Shown: positions 1 to 7,714 of the stretch, piece by piece
Layout: each line of letters begins with the position of its first letter
Position numbering within the stretch: position 1 is the first letter of the stretch
DNA from: Sphingomonas trueperi
GTDB lineage: Bacteria; Pseudomonadota; Alphaproteobacteria; Sphingomonadales; Sphingomonadaceae
Assembly (NCBI RefSeq): GCF_011927635.1
Contig: NZ_JAATJB010000021.1
Span: 1-46,968 of the forward strand
Direction: 5' to 3'
Length of the DNA stretch: 46,968 nucleotides
Made by a program: the position numbers and the translations under genes
Notes under the pieces: model-generated
Seen by the model: the letters and a program-made list of their open reading frames with translations, nothing else
Told to the model about the DNA's origin: nothing
Databases searched by the model: none

Positions 1-74
1 TCATCTGGGCGATGGCGGGCGAGAACCAGGATTATACCGACATGCAGGTGCTGGATATCTGCCAGCTGGCCTGA
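1..74 (+). CDS. kduI: KduI C-terminal end (5-dehydro-4-deoxy-D-glucuronate isomerase), partial
   Basis: Only the last 23 codons of this gene are present; the reading frame begins at base 3 and stops with TGA. The visible tail, IWAMAGENQDYTDM, resembles the conserved end of KduI, which isomerises 5-keto-4-deoxyuronate to 2,5-diketo-3-deoxygluconate in the cytoplasm during pectin and uronate breakdown. The next gene downstream is kduD, the following enzyme of the pathway, which supports the call. The 5' part lies outside the window, so domain completeness cannot be judged. Confidence 0.75.
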   Translation, partial: IWAMAGENQDYTDMQVLDICQLA

Positions 75-121
75 CCCCTTAACTCCCCCTCCCGCAGGCG
101 GAGGGGGAGGAGGATCCCAAC

Positions 122-892
122 ATGACCAACCCCTTCGATCTCACCGGCCAGGTGGCTGTCATCACCGGCGCGAACACTGGCATCGGCCAGGGCATCGCGC
201 TGGCGCTTGCCGCTGCGGGGGCGGACATCGCCGCCGTCGGCCGTACGCCTGCCGAGGAAACCGTGCGCAAGGCACGCGCGCTCGGCCGCCGCGCCGAGCT
301 GATTGCCGCCGACCTGTCCACGATCGCACCTGTGGACAGGGTTGTGGACGAAGCTGTGAATAAGCTGGGGAAAATCGACATCCTGGTCAACAATGCCGGG
401 ATCATCCGCCGCGCCGACAGCCTCGATTTCACCGAGGCGGATTGGGACGCGGTGGTCGATACCAACCTCAAATCGGTGTTCTTTCTCTGCCAGGCCGCGG
501 GCAAGTTCATGGTCCGCCGCTTCGGCGAGACCGGCGAGCGCGGACGGATCATCAACATCGCCTCGATGCTCAGCTTCCAGGGCGGCATCCGCGTGCCGAG
601 CTATACCGCGTCCAAGTCGGGCATCGCCGGGTTGACGAAGCTGCTGGCCAACGAATGGGCGGCGAAGGGCGTGAACGTGAACGCGATCGCGCCGGGCTAT
701 ATCGCCACCAACAACACCTCGGCGCTGCAGGCCGACGAGACCCGCAACCGCCAGATCCTCGAGCGCATCCCGGCGGGGCGCTGGGGCGATCCGGCGGATC
801 TGGGCGGCGCTGCGGTCTTCCTTGCCTCACGCGCTTCGGACTATGTGCAAGGGCATATTCTCGCCGTTGACGGAGGCTGGTTGGCACGATGA
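122..892 (+). CDS. kduD: 2-dehydro-3-deoxy-D-gluconate 5-dehydrogenase (KduD), SDR family
   Basis: A 256-residue classical short-chain dehydrogenase that would reduce 2,5-diketo-3-deoxygluconate to 2-keto-3-deoxygluconate with NAD(P)H. The nucleotide-binding TGxxxGIG motif is at residues 15-22, the NNAG motif at 90-93, and the catalytic Ser148, Tyr161 and Lys165 (YTASK) are all present. The C-terminal half has the usual PGYIATNNT loop. The length is normal for the family. It follows kduI by 47 bp and overlaps kdgK by 4 bp (ATGA), so the three genes are probably one operon. A GGAGG-rich ribosome site lies just before the ATG. The SDR fold is certain; the substrate rests on the neighbours. Confidence 0.88.
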   Translation: MTNPFDLTGQVAVITGANTGIGQGIALALAAAGADIAAVGRTPAEETVRKARALGRRAELIAADLSTIAPVDRVVDEAVNKLGKIDILVNNAGIIRRADSLDFTEADWDAVVDTNLKSVFFLCQAAGKFMVRRFGETGERGRIINIASMLSFQGGIRVPSYTASKSGIAGLTKLLANEWAAKGVNVNAIAPGYIATNNTSALQADETRNRQILERIPAGRWGDPADLGGAAVFLASRASDYVQGHILAVDGGWLAR

Positions 893-1893
893 CGTTCGCA
901 TTTTTCGGGGAAATGATGCTGCGGCTCTCGCCGCCGGGTCGCGAGCTGCTGCTGCAGACGCCGAAGCTCGACGTGGCGATCGCGGGGGCGGAGGCGAATG
1001 TCGCGACCGGGCTGGCGTGCCTGGGGCATAATGTGGCGATGATCAGCGCGGTGGCGGACAATCCGCTCGGCGCCGCAGCGGTGGGCGAACTGCGCCGGCG
1101 CGGGGTCGATACCCGGCGCGTGCTCGCGGCGCCCGGCCGAATGGGGCTGTACTTCCTCACCCCCGGCGCGGGGCTGCGCGCTTCGGAGATCGTGTACGAC
1201 CGCGCGAACTCGGTGTTCGCCGCGCGGCCTGCCGAGAGCTGGGACTGGGACGCGCTGCTCGACGGCGCGACCCGGCTGCACCTTTCGGGCATCACGCCGG
1301 CGCTGGGACCGAACACCGCCGCCGCCGCCATCGCCGCGGCCGAGGCGGCAAGCGCGCGCGGCATCGCCGTGTCGTTCGACGGCAACTACCGCGCCAAGCT
1401 GTGGGAAGCCTGGGACAGCGATCCGCGCGGCGTGCTGACCCAGCTGATCCGCCATGCCGACATCCTGTTCGGCAATCATCGCGACATCTCGCTGCTGCTC
1501 GGCGAGCAGTTTTCGGGCGACGGCGCCGATCGGCGGCGCGAGGCGGCCGAGGCGGCCTTCGCGGCCTTCCCCAAGCTCCAGCTGATCGCCTCGACCGCGC
1601 GACATGTCGACGATGTCGACAGCCACCGCATTGCCGCGCGCGTCGATACCCGCGAGGGCGGGCACCAGACCGAGGAACTGCGCGTCAGCGGCATCGTCGA
1701 CCGGATCGGCGGCGGCGACGCCTTCGCGGCGGGCGTGCTCCACGGCCTGCTGGAGGGCGGCGATGCCCGCGCGATGGCCGAGGCCGGGCTGGCGCTGACC
1801 GCGCTCAAACACTCGCTGCCCGGCGACGCCAGCCTGTTCACCCGCGCCGACCTCGCCGCCTTCGCCGAGGGCGGGCTTGACGTTCGGCGGTAA
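889..1893 (+). CDS. kdgK: 2-keto-3-deoxygluconate kinase (KdgK), PfkB/ribokinase family
   Basis: A 334-residue sugar kinase of the PfkB family that would phosphorylate 2-keto-3-deoxygluconate to KDPG, feeding the Entner-Doudoroff aldolase. The N-terminal FGEMMLRLSPPG segment and the AGAEANVATGLACLG glycine-rich sugar-binding segment (residues 32-46) are typical of KdgK. The C-terminal PfkB signature GGGDAFAAG spans 274-282, with Asp277 as the expected catalytic base. The start codon overlaps the kduD stop (ATGA), implying translational coupling. Length and motif order are normal. The specificity for KDG is inferred from KdgK-like N-terminal residues and from kduI and kduD directly upstream. 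Confidence 0.88.
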   Translation: MTFAFFGEMMLRLSPPGRELLLQTPKLDVAIAGAEANVATGLACLGHNVAMISAVADNPLGAAAVGELRRRGVDTRRVLAAPGRMGLYFLTPGAGLRASEIVYDRANSVFAARPAESWDWDALLDGATRLHLSGITPALGPNTAAAAIAAAEAASARGIAVSFDGNYRAKLWEAWDSDPRGVLTQLIRHADILFGNHRDISLLLGEQFSGDGADRRREAAEAAFAAFPKLQLIASTARHVDDVDSHRIAARVDTREGGHQTEELRVSGIVDRIGGGDAFAAGVLHGLLEGGDARAMAEAGLALTALKHSLPGDASLFTRADLAAFAEGGLDVRR

Positions 1894-2055
1894 CCGGACG
1901 GTGCGCGGTGTCTGCGGGCGGTTTTGCGCCTGCGCGGCACCGCGCGTACCGCCGGCTTCCTGTGTCGATTTGGGCAGCTGGAGGTAGCTGTCCACCGGTG
2001 TCCGTGGTGTCGTTCTTCTATCGCAATCGTTGGCGCCGCCGTATAGCATGGCGGC

Positions 2056-3093
2056 ATGGAGAAGACGGGCAAGCCCACCATCAACGACGTCGCCCGCATT
2101 GCCGGCGTATCGAAAAAAACCGTCAGCCGCGTCATCAATCGCTCGCCGTTATTGAACCAGGATACCCGCGCCAAGGTGGAGGCGGTGATCGCCAATCTCG
2201 GTTACATCCCCAATGTCCAGGCGCGCGCACTGGCGTTGCGGCACAATTTCCTGCTCGGCCTGATCCACGACAATCCCAACGCGCAGATGGTGATGAACGT
2301 CCAGGCCGGTATCCTGGAAGCCATCCGCGACACCGAGTTCGAGCTGATCGTCCGCCCGATCGATCGCGGTTCGTCGACCATGCTGGCGGACGTGCGCGCC
2401 TTTCTCGAGCGGCAGCGGCTGTACGGCGTGCTGATCCTGCCCCCGGTTTCCGAGAACGACATGCTGGCCGAGCTCTGCCAGAGCCTCGGCACCCGCTATG
2501 TCCGCATGGGATCGACGACGCTCGACGCGCCCGAGCACATGGTCGCCTCGAACGACTGCGAGGTGGTGCTCCAGGCGGTGCAGCACCTGATCGCGCTCGG
2601 CCATCATCGGATAGGTCTGATTGCCGGGCCGCACGGCTTCCGCTCGGCCCGCGAGCGCCGCAAGGGGTTCGAGCAGGCGCTGAACGAGGCCGGCATCAAG
2701 CTGCCGCGCAGCATGATTGCCGAGGGTACCTACACCTTCGAAAGCGGGCTCGCCGCCGCCGATCGGCTGCTGGACCTGTCGCCGCGTCCCACCGCGATCT
2801 TCTCCTGCAATGACGAGATGGCGGCGGCGACGCTTCATGCCGCGCGGCGTCGGGGCATGAGCGTGCCCGAGGACCTGTCGATCATCGGTTTCGACGACAC
2901 CGCGATCGCCGCGCATCTCTGGCCGCCGCTGACCACGGTGCACTGGCCGATCGTCTCGATGGGGCGATCGGCGGCACTCAAGCTGCTGGCCGATTTCTTC
3001 GGCGACGAGCAGGGGGTGGAGGAGCCGTCGCTCTTCCCCTCGACGCTGATCCACCGCGCGTCGGTCGCACCGCCGCGGCGGGGGGACGACTAA
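2056..3093 (+). CDS. LacI-family transcriptional regulator, probably of the uronate genes
   Basis: A 345-residue LacI/GalR repressor. The helix-turn-helix is at about residues 8-30 (INDVARIAGVSKKTVSRVIN), followed by the hinge helix and a periplasmic-binding-like effector domain, which contains the usual IIGFDDTAIA segment near residue 276. It lies 162 bp after kdgK on the same strand, so it either shares the operon or has its own promoter in the gap. By position it is the likely local regulator of kduI-kduD-kdgK, a role played in some bacteria by LacI-type KdgR proteins; the effector is not visible in the sequence. No strong ribosome site precedes the ATG, but the HTH begins close to it, so the start is plausible. 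Confidence 0.85.
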   Translation: MEKTGKPTINDVARIAGVSKKTVSRVINRSPLLNQDTRAKVEAVIANLGYIPNVQARALALRHNFLLGLIHDNPNAQMVMNVQAGILEAIRDTEFELIVRPIDRGSSTMLADVRAFLERQRLYGVLILPPVSENDMLAELCQSLGTRYVRMGSTTLDAPEHMVASNDCEVVLQAVQHLIALGHHRIGLIAGPHGFRSARERRKGFEQALNEAGIKLPRSMIAEGTYTFESGLAAADRLLDLSPRPTAIFSCNDEMAAATLHAARRRGMSVPEDLSIIGFDDTAIAAHLWPPLTTVHWPIVSMGRSAALKLLADFFGDEQGVEEPSLFPSTLIHRASVAPPRRGDD

Positions 3094-3121
3094 CCGAGCT
3101 TTACGCCAGTCCGGCGCTCGG
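3094..3121 (+). terminator. Candidate terminator hairpin after the LacI gene
   Basis: Directly after the stop codon, CCGAGC (3094-3099) pairs with GCTCGG (3116-3121), and an inner GCC/GGC pair is nested inside. There is no downstream T-run, so if it terminates it is not a classical intrinsic terminator. Confidence 0.35.
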
Positions 3122-3544
3122 AAGGCCGTCCACGCTCGCGGAAGCGCGTGCGCGCTTCGGCGGGCCTACGCGACGTAGAACAAATCGCACCGGAATGACG
3201 CGAAGTTCGGCGCCTCGATATGCTGCACGGCGGTGGCGGGCCTGCCGCCGGTGCGATGCCCGATCGCGGTGTTCAGCCCGCTCCGCACGAGAAGCCGGAT
3301 CCCGGATTTATCAGTCCCAGCGCGGCGGCTAGCTTGATGCGCACGGGCGCTGAAGTGGATAAAATATATCTTCCAGCATGAACCTTTGCTGCGAAGAATT
3401 CGGCGTAAGCAGGTCAAATGCTGCCGGTCATCATTCATATTGAAGTAAGATAGGTTTGTCGTCCTTGGCCGTAGCAGCGTAACCCGCAAAACAAAAAATG
3501 GGGCGCATGATATGATCGAGGCGCATGACAAGGGGGAGAGAAGG
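3122..3544. other. Intergenic stretch with a possible gene remnant on the minus strand
   Basis: No intact gene is visible here. On the minus strand, about 3166-3330 reads as an open stretch with a high proportion of G or C at third codon positions, ending in FASFRCDLFYVA and a stop. It looks like the 3' end of a lost gene whose family I do not recognise. The part nearest the next gene (3350-3530) is more AT-rich than its surroundings and probably carries the promoter of the AidA-like gene. Confidence 0.3.
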
Positions 3545-4093
3545 ATGGCACAGATAAACATCGTGATGGTGTTCGATGCGCAAGCAGTTCTGAGCGCAGG
3601 TTCACCGAGCAGCAGTTCGACCCAGCCGACGGGTTTGGCGCATCCACCTTCGCCGCCATATTTCGCGTACATGATCACGGAGCAGCAATATCTGGCGCAA
3701 CCGGTCCAGAATGCGGGTAATGCCACGCCCAACCTTATCATCAATGCGACCGTGGGCGACACGGTCAACTGGTATGCTGTCACCCTTTCCGGGGATCAGC
3801 CGACCTACTGCATCCCGTACAATATCACGCAATTTTCCGGCAGCACCGTCATGACGACGCCCATCGGCCTCACCGCGCAGCCCACCGTGCCGGTGCCGCC
3901 GCCGCAGCAGAGCACGTCCAACCCGACCTGGACGGCGACGCAGCAATATCAGTATTTCATGACGTCGAACGTGCTTTCGCCCGGGACGGAAGGATATCAG
4001 GTCTGGTTCCAGGTCGTGCAGATGGGAACCAGCGGCAGCCTCTCGACGCTGGGCTATTATTACTGGGATCCCAGCGTTCAGGTACTCGGATGA
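3545..4093 (+). CDS. AidA/PixA-family inclusion-body protein
   Basis: A 182-residue protein resembling the PixA/AidA inclusion-body family (Xenorhabdus PixA, quorum-controlled AidA of Burkholderia and Ralstonia). Visible family features are the INIVMVFDAQAVL start, a YMIT segment near residue 40, a NATVGDTVNWYAVT strand in the middle, and the GYYYWDPSVQV end. It has no signal peptide or membrane segment, so it is expected in the cytoplasm. Its biochemical role is unknown for the family. The ATG at 3545 is chosen because AGGGGGAG (3531-3538) lies six bases upstream; an in-frame ATG at 3512 would add an unrelated charged stretch. It is convergent with the TonB receptor that follows. Confidence 0.72.
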   Translation: MAQINIVMVFDAQAVLSAGSPSSSSTQPTGLAHPPSPPYFAYMITEQQYLAQPVQNAGNATPNLIINATVGDTVNWYAVTLSGDQPTYCIPYNITQFSGSTVMTTPIGLTAQPTVPVPPPQQSTSNPTWTATQQYQYFMTSNVLSPGTEGYQVWFQVVQMGTSGSLSTLGYYYWDPSVQVLG

Positions 4094-4104
4094 TCGAAGA
4101 ACGA

Positions 4105-4130
4105 GGGGCGGCCGCCGTGGCAGCCGCCCC
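4105..4130. terminator. Hairpin between convergent genes, likely bidirectional terminator
   Basis: GGGGCGGC (4105-4112) and GCCGCCCC (4123-4130) form a perfect 8-bp stem with a 10-base loop. It sits between the 3' ends of two convergent genes. There is no T-run on either side. Confidence 0.55.
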
Positions 4131-4141
4131 CGTATCGCGCG

Positions 4142-7100
4142 TCAGAAGCTGCCGCGCAGGCCGACCAGGAACTGGCGGCCGGGCTTGTACTGGGTGAACG
4201 TCGCGTTCGGGAACTGGAAGTAGGAACGCAGCGTCGCATCGGTGAAGTTCGACACGTTGATGGTCAGCTGGGGCGCCTTTTCCACGCCGAGGACCTTGTC
4301 GAGATCGAAGGCCGAGGAGAAGTCCCAGGTGGTGTAGTCCGAGTTGAACAGCGCCGCCGCCGGGATGCTGTTCTGCGAGTTGCCGCTGCTCTGCGACCCC
4401 TCGCGCGAAGTCACCGCGACGCGCAGCATCACGCCGTTCCGCTCATAATAGCCGGTAACGTTGTAGGTGAACGGCGCCACCCCGAACGCCTGTGCCGGGC
4501 CGTCGCTGGTCTGGTCGACGAGCGTGGCATTGGCGTTGAAGCCGAAGCCGCGGACGCCGAGCTTCTCGGTGAGGAAGTCGAGCGGCTGGACCCACTGGAA
4601 TTCCAGGCCGTTGATCTTCAGCTTGTTCGGCACGTTGACCTGGCTGGTGACCAGCACCGTCGCCTGGGTCGGCCCGCCGCGCGAGTTCAGCGCGATCTGC
4701 TGGGTCGGATTCAGCGTGTCGTAGGTGATGCCATATTGCGCCAGTGCGGAGAACGGCACCGTGTTGTTGACGTTGGTGGTGAAGCCCTGGATCGACTTGC
4801 GGAACGCGTTGAAGCTCACCACGCCCTCGCGACCGATGTAGTATTCGAAGCCGAGGTCGATATTGGTCGAGATATAGGGCTCGAGCGCCGGATTGCCGAT
4901 CGTCGCCTGGTCGGCCGAGGGAGCGCCGAAGCTCACGCCCGGCAGCTGTGCCGCGGGATCGGGGCGGGTCATCGTCTTCGATGCCGCGACGCGGACGACC
5001 GCGTGCTCGCTCACGTCATAGGCCAGCGTCGCGGCCGGCAACCACTGGGTGTAGTTGTTGCGGGTCGACACGATGTTGACGAGGTTGGGGTAGCGGCTGC
5101 CGTCGGCGATCTGACCCCCGGCGGGGGTAGCGTTGCGGGGATCGGCGATCGAGACGCGGCCTTCGATCGTCTGGATCGTGTTCACATAGCGCAGGCCGAG
5201 GTTGAAGCGCAGCATGTTGCCGCCGACTTCCTGCTCGCCGTTCAGCGTGGCGAAGGCCGACTTGACGACTTCGCGGATCAGGCCGCCGCTGGCGCCGGTG
5301 TTGGCGCCGCCGCTTTCCGGTGCATTGTCGTGATAGGTGTCATAGTTGCTGGCCTTGCGGAACGCATCCCAGTCGACGGTGACGAAGCCAGCGGGGCCCG
5401 GCTTCAGATAGGTCGGGAAGGCCGAATTTGGGATCAGCGAACCGCCATAGGTGACCGGCCCGCTCTGACCGGCGGAGAAGCCGGTCCCGAGGCCCGGATA
5501 GGTCGGATAGCCGGCAGGTGCCGCGCCCGGCTGATTCAGGCCTTCGCAGAGCGGCTGCGAGTTGGGGCTCGGCAGGTAGACGCTGGGGTTGTTGCCGCAC
5601 GCTGCGTTCTGCCACGGTCCGGTATTGTCGAAGCCGCGGATCCGGCGCGAGACGTCGTCATAGGCGCCGCCCACCTTCAGGTTCAGCGCACGATCCCCCC
5701 AGGTCAGGTCGCCGCGCACGCCCTTGTTCTTGTTCAGCCGGCGCTCGTCCTGCAGGTTGACGCGGCTACCGGTGTACCAGCCGAAATTGGCCGGGTTGTT
5801 CAGGTCGAGGCTGCTCTTGATTTCCGGCAGGCCGCCATTGTTGGTGTAGGTGACGGTCGCCCCCTGGCCGAGCGGCGTGGTGGCGCCGACGGTGGGGCTT
5901 TCGCGGTGGAAGGTCGAGCGGGCGTAGTTCGCCTGGAGATTGGCCTTCAGCGTGTCGTTGATCTCCCACGCGACGCCCGGGTTGACGCTCCACAGCTCGG
6001 TGGTCTCGTGATAGGGGCGGAATTCGTTGAAGAACTGCGTGTTCGCGAAGGTGCCGCTGGTGACGGTGCAGCCCGCGCTGCAATCCGACTTGTCGAACTT
6101 CAGATTGGTCGGGATCGCCGCGCCGTTGCGGCCGATCCATGCGATGTTCTCGCGGATCAGTTCGTTCTCCTTGTAGCCGTACAGGCCGTCCACATAGAAG
6201 TGCAGCGTATCCGTCGGGCGATATTCGGCGCTGACGATCGCGTTGATCCGGTCGCGCGGACCGCGAATGTCGGTGGTGCGGCCAAGGCGCGGGATCAGGC
6301 CGTTGTCGATCTGCTGGATCGTCGCGCCCGGATTGTTGGCGAGGAGGAAGGCGCGATCGATCGTCTGGCCGGCCACCAGGCCCGCGCCGGCACCCGTCGG
6401 CACCACGGCCGGAATGGTCCAGTTGCCGCCGCCCGTGGTATTGCAGCCCGAGGTTGCGCCGCACTGCGCGGCGGTCAGCGCTGGATTGGTATAGCCGATC
6501 GTCTCGAAACCCTTGGTGCGGGTGAACAGCCGCTGCGCAGAGACGCCGGCGAGGATGCCGATCGTGTCGTTGTGCCAGCTGCCGATCAGCGAGCCGCGCG
6601 CGCCGATGCGCTTGTCCGGCTCCTGGTTCGAGCCCTGGATGTTGTAGGCGAGGAACGAGTCCGCGCGGTCGAACGGACGTGCCGAGCGCAGGTCGACGTT
6701 ACCGGCGGCGCCGCCCTCGAGCAGGTCGGCGGTATAGCTCTTGTTCACGGTAAGCTTGGTGAACAGGTCGGTCGGGAAGAAGCTGAGGTCGACCGAGCGA
6801 TCGGTGCCCTGCGCGTCGGTGCTGCCCGAGGAGGCGACCGCGATCGGCGCGCCGTTCAGGGTGACGTTGGTGAAGTTCGAGCCGAGGCCGCGGATCGCGA
6901 CATTGACACCTTCGCCGGTCACGTCGCGGGTGATGGTGATGCCGGGGATGCGGTTGAACGATTCCGCGATGTTGGTGTCCGGAAACTTGCCGATGTCTTC
7001 CGCGAAGATCGAGTCGGTGAAGCCGGTTGCATCCCGCTTGGCGTTGACCGCCTTGGCGAGCGACGAGCGATAGCCGGTGACGACGATTTCCTGCTCGCCG

Positions 7101-7276
7101 CCCTGCGCGATCGGCGCTTCGCCGGACTGGGGGGAGACGGAGGGCGCGTCCGGCGCCGTCTCGCCAGCGGGCGGCGTGCTCTGCGCCCAGGCGGTGGACG
7201 CGCAGGTCGCGCTGAGGATGGTCGCGCACAGCAGGGCGGTGCGGGCAGGGCGGAAGCTGCGGGAAATGGTGGTCAT
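4142..7276 (-). CDS. TonB-dependent receptor (large, carbohydrate-type)
   Basis: A 1044-residue outer-membrane receptor for energy-dependent import of a substrate too large for porins. A signal peptide covers residues 1-31 (AWA cleavage), a TonB box EIVVTGYR is at 63-70, and the plug domain with EDIGKFPDTNIAES and VAIRGLG motifs follows. The rest is beta-barrel ending in the terminal Phe of GLRGSF. Size and motifs match the Xanthomonas/Caulobacter class of receptors often found beside sugar or peptide degradation genes. A GAGGGGA ribosome site precedes the ATG. It is divergent from a secreted amidohydrolase, so the two may act on the same substrate. The substrate cannot be read from the sequence. 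Confidence 0.9.
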   Translation of the reverse strand: MTTISRSFRPARTALLCATILSATCASTAWAQSTPPAGETAPDAPSVSPQSGEAPIAQGGEQEIVVTGYRSSLAKAVNAKRDATGFTDSIFAEDIGKFPDTNIAESFNRIPGITITRDVTGEGVNVAIRGLGSNFTNVTLNGAPIAVASSGSTDAQGTDRSVDLSFFPTDLFTKLTVNKSYTADLLEGGAAGNVDLRSARPFDRADSFLAYNIQGSNQEPDKRIGARGSLIGSWHNDTIGILAGVSAQRLFTRTKGFETIGYTNPALTAAQCGATSGCNTTGGGNWTIPAVVPTGAGAGLVAGQTIDRAFLLANNPGATIQQIDNGLIPRLGRTTDIRGPRDRINAIVSAEYRPTDTLHFYVDGLYGYKENELIRENIAWIGRNGAAIPTNLKFDKSDCSAGCTVTSGTFANTQFFNEFRPYHETTELWSVNPGVAWEINDTLKANLQANYARSTFHRESPTVGATTPLGQGATVTYTNNGGLPEIKSSLDLNNPANFGWYTGSRVNLQDERRLNKNKGVRGDLTWGDRALNLKVGGAYDDVSRRIRGFDNTGPWQNAACGNNPSVYLPSPNSQPLCEGLNQPGAAPAGYPTYPGLGTGFSAGQSGPVTYGGSLIPNSAFPTYLKPGPAGFVTVDWDAFRKASNYDTYHDNAPESGGANTGASGGLIREVVKSAFATLNGEQEVGGNMLRFNLGLRYVNTIQTIEGRVSIADPRNATPAGGQIADGSRYPNLVNIVSTRNNYTQWLPAATLAYDVSEHAVVRVAASKTMTRPDPAAQLPGVSFGAPSADQATIGNPALEPYISTNIDLGFEYYIGREGVVSFNAFRKSIQGFTTNVNNTVPFSALAQYGITYDTLNPTQQIALNSRGGPTQATVLVTSQVNVPNKLKINGLEFQWVQPLDFLTEKLGVRGFGFNANATLVDQTSDGPAQAFGVAPFTYNVTGYYERNGVMLRVAVTSREGSQSSGNSQNSIPAAALFNSDYTTWDFSSAFDLDKVLGVEKAPQLTINVSNFTDATLRSYFQFPNATFTQYKPGRQFLVGLRGSF

Positions 7277-7714
7277 GTTTCAGGTCCCCTCGAAGTGGCC
7301 CGGCGCGCGGCCGGTCCTTTCCTTCAACGTGTTGATCGTGACGGACGAGATGCTCCGATGGCGGGCGCACATCGTGTGCCGCGGCAAGGAGACTCGTTCG
7401 CGCTGTTGGTTCAGAGGTGCCGGGTCAGGGTGGATCGGCGTCGCCTGCAACGCCTGCCCGTGCGATCGATTCGCTCGGCATGAGATGCGTCGGTCGGCTC
7501 ATCCATCCTCTTCCCGGGGTGCGCGCCGACTTATGCTGCCAGCGTCATGTTAGCGGTATCTTCCACGCTTTGGTCTGGCCGTCAATGGCCCGTTGGCCAG
7601 ACCATGCGCTTTCGCCGCATGCGAGGTTTTGCAGCAACACCCCCGGCGATGCTGAACAATTGTGTCCCGCGCGGTGGCATGCCAGACCATGGACACGACG
7701 GGAGGGACCACCAC
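7277..7714. promoter_or_regulatory. Divergent promoter region of the receptor and the amidohydrolase
   Basis: This 438-bp stretch separates two divergent genes and holds no convincing gene. It contains a 10-bp inverted repeat (7571-7604) and a further copy of one arm at 7681. The segment nearest the receptor shows no obvious repeated element. Confidence 0.5.
7571..7604. promoter_or_regulatory. Candidate operator: 10-bp inverted repeat
   Basis: TGGTCTGGCC (7571-7580) is perfectly complementary to GGCCAGACCA (7595-7604), with a 14-base spacer. GCCAGACCATG recurs as a direct repeat at 7596 and 7681. The core resembles the TGGTCNGACCA-type sites bound by some GntR-family regulators, but no such regulator is encoded nearby; this link is inference. 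Confidence 0.45.

Noticed and set aside
1975..1990. CAGCT/AGCTG inverted repeat after kdgK as a terminator
   Set aside because: The stem is only five base pairs with no T-run, and similar short repeats are frequent here by chance.
4736..7483. Long open frame on the plus strand (915 codons) opposite the TonB receptor
   Set aside because: It is antisense to a receptor with full motifs; its translation is Arg/Asp/Val-rich without any domain. Long antisense frames are expected in high-GC DNA.
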